Assembly (NCBI RefSeq): GCF_039729145.1
Contig: NZ_CP155793.1
Coordinates: 868,001 to 932,000 of the forward strand
Origin: Microbacterium sp. SY138
GTDB taxonomy: Bacteria; Actinomycetota; Actinomycetes; Actinomycetales; Microbacteriaceae
Direction: 5' to 3'
Length of the DNA stretch: 64,000 bases
In this document: in pieces, positions 58,561 through 64,000 of the stretch
How positions within the stretch are numbered: position 1 is the first letter of the stretch
Layout of the letters: every line of letters starts with the position of its first letter
The notes under the pieces: generated by a model
Seen by the model: the letters and a program-made list of their open reading frames with translations, nothing else
Database searches by the model: none
What the model was told of the DNA's origin: nothing
Made by a program: the position numbers and the translations under genes

Positions 58561-59039
58561 GCGTGGACCCTGCGTTCCTCGGTCGACGAGAGATCGCGAC
58601 CGCCGACGCGATGGAGCAGTTGGGCGTGCGGATCGGGGAACAGCTGGAAGCCGGCGACCTGCTCGTCCTGACGGGCCCGCTGGGCGCGGGGAAGACCACG
58701 TTCACCCGCGGCCTCGCCGAGGGGCTCGGAGTGCGCGGTCCCGTGCAGAGTCCGACCTTCGTCATAGCCCGCACGCATCCCTCGCTGGTCGGCGGAGCGC
58801 CACTCGTGCATGTCGACGCCTACCGGCTCGGTTCCGCCGCGGAGCTCGACGACCTCGATCTCGACCTCGAGCGATCGGTCGTGGTGGTGGAGTGGGGACG
58901 CGGTATGGCCGAGGAACTGGCCGACTCGTGGTGGGATGTCGAGGTGGAGCGCCCGGTCGGATCCTCCGTTCTGGACCCGTCGGAGCTCGACGCCGACGCG
59001 CCGAGGGTCGTCACGATCGTGCGAGAGAGCATCGTATGA
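58557..59039 (+). CDS. tsaE: tRNA threonylcarbamoyladenosine biosynthesis ATPase
   Basis: 160 residues from GTG 58557. The P-loop GPLGAGKTTFTRGLAEGLG (about residues 40-58) and PTFVIARTH, VHVDAYRL and VVVVEWGRGM identify TsaE, the ATPase that supports TsaB-TsaD in t6A37 tRNA modification. In actinobacteria tsaE normally stands with tsaB, tsaD and rimI after alr. Here those partners are not next to it; a response regulator follows with a 4-base overlap. Confidence 0.93.
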   Translation: MSVDPAFLGRREIATADAMEQLGVRIGEQLEAGDLLVLTGPLGAGKTTFTRGLAEGLGVRGPVQSPTFVIARTHPSLVGGAPLVHVDAYRLGSAAELDDLDLDLERSVVVVEWGRGMAEELADSWWDVEVERPVGSSVLDPSELDADAPRVVTIVRESIV

Positions 59040-59878
59040 CCCCGGCCGTGGATCGCGCTCTCGTCGCCGTGATCGTCGAGGACGACCCCGATGTGCGATC
59101 CCTCCTGGAAGAGGTGTTCCTCGCCGCCGGTTTCGAGACGATCCTCACCGGTTCCGGGTTGGAGGGGCTCGCGGCCATCGAGCAGCACCAGCCGGTGATC
59201 ACGACGCTCGACATCAATCTCCCCGGCATCGACGGCTTCGAGGTCGCACGACGCATCCGGCGGATCAGCGACACCTTCATCATCATGCTCTCCGCGCTCT
59301 CCGAGGAGTCCGACGTTGTCCTCGGCCTCACGTCGGGAGCAGACGAGTATCTGGTGAAGCCGTTCCGTCCGCGCGAACTGCGTGCGCGCATCGAGGCGCT
59401 GCTGCGGCGCCCCCGCGTCGCCGATCCCCGCCCCTCGGAACCCCACCCTTCCGAACCCCGCTCCGTGCTTCCCCGGCTCCCGGAGACCGGACGAGCGGCG
59501 GTCGAGCCCGACCCGGCGGCAGACGGTGCCACCGTCCTCACCTGGCGGGGCCGTGTCCATCGGGATCTCAGCCTCGACCTCGACACACGGATGGTCCTGA
59601 TCGGGCAGCGGCGCATCGACCTCACGCCGACCGAGTTCGACCTGCTCGCGATGCTGCTCGAGGCCGGGCTCCGCGTGCGCAGCAAAGCCGATCTCGCGCG
59701 AGGGTTGCGCGGGGCACCCGAGGGCTCGAGCGAGTACGTGAGCGAGCCGGACAAACGGGCGATCGAGACCCATATCGCCAATCTGCGGCGCAAGCTCCGC
59801 GACAGCACGACGCAGCCGCGCTACATCGAGACGGTGCGCGGCGTCGGCTATCGTCTCACGCCGGCCGATGGTCCGTGA
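59036..59878 (+). CDS. Response regulator, OmpR/PhoB type
   Basis: 280 residues from ATG 59036, overlapping tsaE. The receiver domain is at residues 10-125 with the phospho-Asp in TTLDINLPGIDGFEVARR (about residue 59) and the Lys of EYLVKPF. A Pro/Arg-rich linker (about 130-180) is unusually long. The C-terminal winged helix (RRIDLTPTEFDLLAMLLEAG, YIETVRGVGYRL) binds DNA. Its cognate kinase is the next gene. A palindrome after the stop (59895-59914) may terminate part of the message. Confidence 0.93.
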   Translation: MTPAVDRALVAVIVEDDPDVRSLLEEVFLAAGFETILTGSGLEGLAAIEQHQPVITTLDINLPGIDGFEVARRIRRISDTFIIMLSALSEESDVVLGLTSGADEYLVKPFRPRELRARIEALLRRPRVADPRPSEPHPSEPRSVLPRLPETGRAAVEPDPAADGATVLTWRGRVHRDLSLDLDTRMVLIGQRRIDLTPTEFDLLAMLLEAGLRVRSKADLARGLRGAPEGSSEYVSEPDKRAIETHIANLRRKLRDSTTQPRYIETVRGVGYRLTPADGP

Positions 59879-59894
59879 ATGCCGCGGGGCGGGA

Positions 59895-59914
59895 CCGTGG
59901 TTCCCCAACCACGG
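59895..59914 (+). terminator. Hairpin after the response-regulator gene
   Basis: A perfect 8-bp stem CCGTGGTT / AACCACGG with a CCCC loop, 16 bases after the stop, without a T run. The rest of the 59879-60090 gap shows only a purine-rich ribosome site (GAGGGGGAGG) near its end. Confidence 0.5.
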
Positions 59915-60090
59915 CCCCGGTTGCCTGCGAATCCCCACTCGCGTGGCCCCAGCGTCTGCGTTGTTCCCCAGTCGCAGTATCGGCCCCCACTCAGAATGCT
60001 AGGGGTGCGAGGCCGCCTGAAGAGCGGGCTGCATCGATCTTTGAGTAATCTTGCGGCAAAGCTGAGGTTCGAGGGGGAGGGTGAGCGCTG

Positions 60091-61689
60091 ATGGTCCGCA
60101 CTGTGTCTATCTGGCGCTGGCAGCTCGTCTTCACCGGCAGCATCGTGGCGATCGTCGTGATGATCACCGCGTTCAAGCCGCAGACCTTCGCCAACCCACT
60201 GGTGGTCGCCGGCGTCGGTCTCGTGATCGTCACCACGCTCATGACCCTGGCGCTGCCGTGGCACCGGCTCCCGCGCACGGCCGCCACCGTCGTGCCGCTC
60301 CTGGACGCGCTCGCCGTGGGCTTCACGACCAACGCGCCCGACCTCCGCCTCGGGTTCCTCTGGGTCTTTCCCGTCGTGTGGCTGGCCAGCTACTTCACGA
60401 TGCCCTGGGTGCTCGGAGGCATCGCCTTCATCAGCGCCACTCTCGTGCTGTTCGCCGATCAGAGCGGTACCCCGGCCGACATCCTGCTGCGGCTGCTCAC
60501 CCTCGTGATCACCCTGGGCTTCCTCGGGGTGACGGTCCGCATCGGCGCGCAGCGCTCCCGCGCCGCGCGCCGCCTCCTGCAGCGCCGATCCGAGCAGGTC
60601 AACCGCGCCGCCGAGCGGGCGGAGGCGAACCAGCGACGCGTCACGCAGATCGTCGACGCGCTGAGCGTGGCGCTCGTGGTCGTGACGACCGGCGGGCGCG
60701 TCCTGCAGATGAACGACGCCTACCGCACGCTCTACGGTCGTGATCGCTTCGGTGCCGCTCTGCCCTCGGCCGCGGTCGAGTACGACGCGCGGCGTGGCAC
60801 GGCGCTTCCGCCATCGCGCACCTCGCTCGCCCGAGCCGCCGGTGGCGAGCGGCTGCAGGCGGAACGGGTGTGGCTGTTCGACGGCACGGGACAGTGGCGT
60901 GCGCTCGAGGTGAGCACACAGCCGATGGCCACCGCGGGAGAGGGCGAGGACATCACGCTCGTCGTGATCGACGACGTGACGGCGCTGCTCGAAGTCGACG
61001 AGGAACGACGCACCTTCAATGCGGTCGTCTCCCATGAACTGCGAAATCCGCTCACCGCGATCCTCGGTCACGTCGATCTGCTCCGCGAGCGCGACGACCT
61101 GCCGGGACGCGTGCCGGCGCAGCTCGAGATCATCGCGCACGCGGGTGAGCGGATGCAGGACCTGGTCTCGAGCATCCTGCAGCAGACGAGCCGCTCCGCG
61201 CAGGAGCCGTTCGCCCCGGTCGATCTGCGCGAGGTCGTCGAGGCGGCGGCCGCCTCGTACGCACCCGTCATCGCCGGCAACCGACAGGAGCTCGGGATCG
61301 GGGGCGCCGCACGCCTGGTGATCTCGGGCGATCCCTTCCGGCTGCGGCAGGTGCTCGACAACCTCCTCAGCAACGCCGCCAAGTACACCCCTGCAGGAGG
61401 GCGCATCGAAATCGGTCTGGGGACGGCCACGACGGGTCAGGCGGAGGTCACGATCGTCGACGACGGATTCGGGATGACCCCGGAGGATCTGTCACGGGTG
61501 TTCGAGCCCTACTTCCGCACCGAGAGCGCTGTGCGTGCCGGCATCAGCGGCACGGGACTGGGAATGGGGATCGTGCGCGAGATCGTCGCCGCGCATGAGG
61601 GCAGCATCGACGTCTCCAGCGAGATCGCGGTCGGCACCCGGGTGACACTCCGCTTCCCGCCGCGTTCCCCGGAAGAGGTGCAGACGTGA
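60091..61689 (+). CDS. Membrane sensor histidine kinase
   Basis: 532 residues from ATG 60091. Four or five transmembrane helices occupy about residues 8-150. A PAS-like region (195-300) follows, then HisKA with the phospho-His in VVSHELRNPLTAILGHVDLL (about residue 314). The HATPase domain has NLLSNAAKYTPAGG (N box), VDDGFGMTPEDL (G1) and GTGLGMGIVREIV (G2). It should phosphorylate the preceding response regulator. The stop overlaps the next gene by 4 bases. The signal is unknown. Confidence 0.92.
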   Translation: MVRTVSIWRWQLVFTGSIVAIVVMITAFKPQTFANPLVVAGVGLVIVTTLMTLALPWHRLPRTAATVVPLLDALAVGFTTNAPDLRLGFLWVFPVVWLASYFTMPWVLGGIAFISATLVLFADQSGTPADILLRLLTLVITLGFLGVTVRIGAQRSRAARRLLQRRSEQVNRAAERAEANQRRVTQIVDALSVALVVVTTGGRVLQMNDAYRTLYGRDRFGAALPSAAVEYDARRGTALPPSRTSLARAAGGERLQAERVWLFDGTGQWRALEVSTQPMATAGEGEDITLVVIDDVTALLEVDEERRTFNAVVSHELRNPLTAILGHVDLLRERDDLPGRVPAQLEIIAHAGERMQDLVSSILQQTSRSAQEPFAPVDLREVVEAAAASYAPVIAGNRQELGIGGAARLVISGDPFRLRQVLDNLLSNAAKYTPAGGRIEIGLGTATTGQAEVTIVDDGFGMTPEDLSRVFEPYFRTESAVRAGISGTGLGMGIVREIVAAHEGSIDVSSEIAVGTRVTLRFPPRSPEEVQT

Positions 61690-62822
61690 ACCCGCTCGTC
61701 CCCGTCAACGTCGACATCACGACGAGCATGGTGGCCGTCGTCACCGTGCTCACGGTGATGGTCGTGGGCCTCGGCACCCTCGCCCGCCCGTCGAAGGCGA
61801 CGGTGACCTGGGGAGCGGCCTTCGGCCTGGGGATGCTGGCGGCCTACCTCTGGCTCGCGGGCCAGCAGACCGAGGAACCGGTGTTGCGCGGAGCCGCTTC
61901 CGCGTTGATGCTCTGCTTCGAACCGCTGGTCTGGATCGGCCTGCGGATGCACCTCGGTCGGCGAGCGCGCTGGTGGCCGGTCGTCGTCTTCATCCTGGTC
62001 TCTCCCACGCTCCTGGTGGCCACGGCCGGCAGCGTCTGGTATCTGCCCTCGTTCCAGCTCGTCTTCCTCGGGAGCGCCGTCTTCGCAGGCCTGGTGGCCT
62101 ACGAGCTGCTGCGGGACAGGCCGGCCGTCAGGGACATCGTGCTGCCGTTGGCCCTCGCTTCATGCGGCTTCGTCGTGGTGGCGGTCGTGAGCGCCGTGTC
62201 CGCCCTGGTCTCCGGTGGCGCCGGCACCGAGGCGCAGTTGAGCGCACTGCGCGGTATGAATGCCGTCGGCACGGTGGTGGTGAGCACGTGCGCGGCGTTC
62301 ACCCTGGTACTGCTGGTTCGTTCGGAGCAGAAGACGAGGGACGCCGATGACATCGCGGACCGCGCCCGTCGCCGGCTCCGCAAGGCCGAGGCGCAGAACG
62401 ACCTGCCGTGGTCGGTCCTCGACATCCGGCTCGACGATCCGGCCGACCTCCGGGAGGCGTCGACGGGTTCCGCGTTCGCCATGATCGTCGACCGTTTCCA
62501 TCACGACATCCAGGAGGGGCTCCCCGCGTCGGCCGACGCCGATCGGGTCGCCGACGGTCGCGCGATCGTCGTCATCCGCGGTGGCGACGAGTCGGTCCGG
62601 CACCACCTGCGGGGGATCCTGACCCGCATCTCGGTGATCGACAGGGAGACGGCGGTCACCGGGATCCGATCCTCGGCGAGCATCGGCTGGGCGACCGCCT
62701 CGGTCGTCGGTTACGACTACGACGCCCTCGTCGCCGCGGCGGGCAGAGCAGCGGTCAGGGCGCGGGATGCCGGCGGCGATCAGTGGAAGCGCGCCACCGC
62801 GGCGGATCTCACGTCGGCCTGA
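61686..62822 (+). CDS. Membrane protein with a degenerate GGDEF-like domain
   Basis: 378 residues, overlapping the kinase stop. Six or seven transmembrane helices span residues 12-215. The C-terminal ~150 residues follow GGDEF topology: DLPWSVLDIRLDDPADLRE at the start of the domain, and ASIGWATASVVGYDYDALVA with GRAAVRARDAGGDQWKR at the end. The place of the RxGGDEF loop reads VADGRAIVVIRGG, so the catalytic motif is lost. It is probably not a cyclase, but may bind a ligand or partner. Being co-translated with a two-component pair suggests it modulates that signal. Confidence 0.72.
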   Translation: MNPLVPVNVDITTSMVAVVTVLTVMVVGLGTLARPSKATVTWGAAFGLGMLAAYLWLAGQQTEEPVLRGAASALMLCFEPLVWIGLRMHLGRRARWWPVVVFILVSPTLLVATAGSVWYLPSFQLVFLGSAVFAGLVAYELLRDRPAVRDIVLPLALASCGFVVVAVVSAVSALVSGGAGTEAQLSALRGMNAVGTVVVSTCAAFTLVLLVRSEQKTRDADDIADRARRRLRKAEAQNDLPWSVLDIRLDDPADLREASTGSAFAMIVDRFHHDIQEGLPASADADRVADGRAIVVIRGGDESVRHHLRGILTRISVIDRETAVTGIRSSASIGWATASVVGYDYDALVAAAGRAAVRARDAGGDQWKRATAADLTSA

Positions 62823-62834
62823 GGAGATGTCCGG

Positions 62835-63086
62835 CTAGGCGGGGCGGGATTCCCGGCCGCGGGCGAGGGCGGCGGCGATCGCTCCTTCGGCCTCGGCATC
62901 GGTCTCCGCGGCGGCGGACACGTTCTCGGCGACGACCGCCTCGATGATCTCGGTGCGCTGGATGCGCGTCTCGCGCGGTGCCTTCACGCCGATCCGCACG
63001 CTGTCGCCCTTGATCTCGAGCAGCGTGATCTCGATGTCGCCGTCGATGCGCACGCTCTCACCGATCCGCCTCGTCAAAACCAGCAT
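62835..63086 (-). CDS. csrA: Carbon storage regulator CsrA
   Basis: 83 residues. The CsrA core is complete: MLVLTRRIGESVRIDGDIEI, KGDSVRIGVKAPRE and the RTEI segment that contacts GGA motifs in RNA. The C-terminal ~35 residues are an Ala/Glu-rich tail longer than in most species. In flagellated Gram-positives CsrA represses flagellin translation, antagonised by FliW. It starts 4 bases after the flhA stop, in the flagellar operon, and is convergent with the GGDEF-like gene. Confidence 0.95.
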   Translation of the reverse strand: MLVLTRRIGESVRIDGDIEITLLEIKGDSVRIGVKAPRETRIQRTEIIEAVVAENVSAAAETDAEAEGAIAAALARGRESRPA

Positions 63087-63090
63087 TCGT

Positions 63091-64000
63091 TCAGCCTAGT
63101 GCTGCGGGGACGACGCCGACCGACGGCGTGGGGAGGTCTCGTACGACACCGACGGTCTCGATCGTGAGGGCGGCCGCGGTCGCCTCGGTGTACGAGAGCA
63201 CAGGGAGGCCGTCCGTCTGCGCCGAGACGAGGCGTCGCACGGCCGGCCGCAGCGACGGTGCGCACACCAGCACCGGCTCGCCGCCCTCGTGTACCGAGGC
63301 GACGGCCTGCTTCACGGAATCCACCACCGCCTCCATGCGCTGTGGATCGAACACGATCTGGCTGCCGTCGTCGCCCGGGCGCAGGCTCTCGAGCATCGCC
63401 TGTTCGAGCATCGGGTTGATCATCACCACGCGCAGGGTGCCGGCATCCGCGAAGCGGGCGGCGATCGCGGGGCCGAGCGCGGCCCGTGCGGCTTCGATCA
63501 GGCCCTCGGGGTCGGTGGAGACCCTGGCGCGCAGGGCGAGCGCCTCATAGATGCGGCTGAGGTCGTTGATCGGCACCCGTTCGGCGAGGAGGCCCTGCAG
63601 GACGCGCTGGACCTCGGCCAGGGACATCAGCGCGGGCGTGAGCTCCTCGACGGCAGCGGGGGAGACCTGTTTGAGGGCGTCCGTGAGCTGGCGCACGTCT
63701 TCGCGGCTGAGCAGGCGTGCGGCATGGGCGTGGATCACACTGGACAGGTGCGTGATGATCACGCTTGCCCTGTCGATCACGGTCGCACCGGCGAACTCGG
63801 CGCTGTGGCGCATCTCCATCGGGATCCACTTGCCTTCGAGCCCGAAGACCGGGTCGAGCGTCGCGGTGCCGGGGAGGCTGTCCAGCCCCTGCCCGAGGGC
63901 GAGCACGGAACCCACCGGCGCCGTGCCGCGGCCGGTCTCGACACCGGCGATGCGGATGACGTAGGTCGCCTGCGGCAGCTCGATGCTGTCGCGGGTGCGG
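63091..64000 (-). CDS. flhA: Flagellar export gate protein FlhA, C-terminal part
   Basis: The gene extends past the right edge; the last ~303 codons are visible and the frame stays open to base 64000. The sequence (DSIELPQATYVIRIAGVETG, LDPVFGLEGKWIPMEMRHSA, ATVIDRASVIITHLSSVIHA, SREDVRQLTDAL) is the cytoplasmic domain of FlhA, which docks late export substrates and chaperones. The membrane domain lies outside the window. Its presence shows that the organism has, or had, flagella. Confidence 0.95.
   Translation of the reverse strand, partial: RTRDSIELPQATYVIRIAGVETGRGTAPVGSVLALGQGLDSLPGTATLDPVFGLEGKWIPMEMRHSAEFAGATVIDRASVIITHLSSVIHAHAARLLSREDVRQLTDALKQVSPAAVEELTPALMSLAEVQRVLQGLLAERVPINDLSRIYEALALRARVSTDPEGLIEAARAALGPAIAARFADAGTLRVVMINPMLEQAMLESLRPGDDGSQIVFDPQRMEAVVDSVKQAVASVHEGGEPVLVCAPSLRPAVRRLVSAQTDGLPVLSYTEATAAALTIETVGVVRDLPTPSVGVVPAALG

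Overview
This is a high-GC stretch of actinobacterial chromosome. Three things point to Microbacteriaceae, most likely Microbacterium or a close relative: GTG and TTG starts are frequent, the RpoB N-terminus (read from a TTG start) looks like that family's, and there is a WXG100 protein together with an FlhA-CsrA flagellar pair. Most of the window is ordinary core genome. The exception is one small integrated mobile element.

Layout. 1-4454: an ABC sugar importer end, a NagZ-like GH3 glycosidase, a MurR/RpiR regulator and a convergent PfkB kinase, which look like an amino-sugar or muropeptide scavenging module. 4560-10099: a complete oligopeptide ABC transporter (lipoprotein, two permeases, fused double ATPase). 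10191-17873: rpoB-rpoC with a clear promoter and terminator. RpoB has Asn at the position of E. coli His526, a rifamycin-contact residue. 18016-24745: a PfkB kinase, tRNA-Tyr, a DUF2510 membrane protein, an FBP-family zinc-finger protein, an enoyl-CoA hydratase, a Pro-rich membrane protein, an inositol monophosphatase and an M23 peptidase.

24814-34849: tRNA-Thr and tRNA-Met, followed by a roughly 9.8 kb actinobacterial integrative and conjugative element (AICE, the pSAM2 class) inserted in the 3' end of the tRNA-Met gene. It is bounded by 47-bp direct repeats (24952-24998 and 34779-34825). Just inside each end lies the same pair of 8-bp repeats spaced 11 bp apart, which are good candidates for integrase arm sites. 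The backbone, all on the minus strand, runs Pra-like activator, TraB-like FtsK translocase, a small membrane protein, a RepSA-like HUH initiator, excisionase, tyrosine integrase, and then a GIY-YIG-type protein overlapping the integrase stop. The translocase is interrupted by an in-frame TGA although the expected C-terminus continues in the same frame. Cargo consists of a Cys-rich mini-protein, an unknown ORF that looks frameshifted, a 202-residue unknown protein and a 532-residue ORC/CDC6-like P-loop ATPase. The GIY-YIG fusion and the ATPase are the least described parts of the window and the best candidates for a new system, possibly element defence or maintenance.

34879-48543: a META-domain protein, an alcohol dehydrogenase-like oxidoreductase, two tandem CPBP proteases, a DHA2 efflux pump with its TetR regulator and palindromic operator, and an envelope-stress cluster (Asp23, CsbD, ECF sigma, a probable anti-sigma/Asp23 fusion, Asp23-like). 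These are followed by an NmrA-type oxidoreductase with a divergent HxlR regulator, an APC permease, RraA, TruA and an orphan WXG100-type protein. 48783-64000: an EEP-family hydrolase, rplM-rpsI-glmM behind a strong promoter, an AraC regulator, Ppx/GppA, CoaA, GlmS, AcpS-Alr-TsaE, and a response regulator, histidine kinase and degenerate GGDEF protein in a row. The window ends with csrA and the 3' part of flhA.

All calls come from reading motifs, spacing and repeats. No database or folding search was run.
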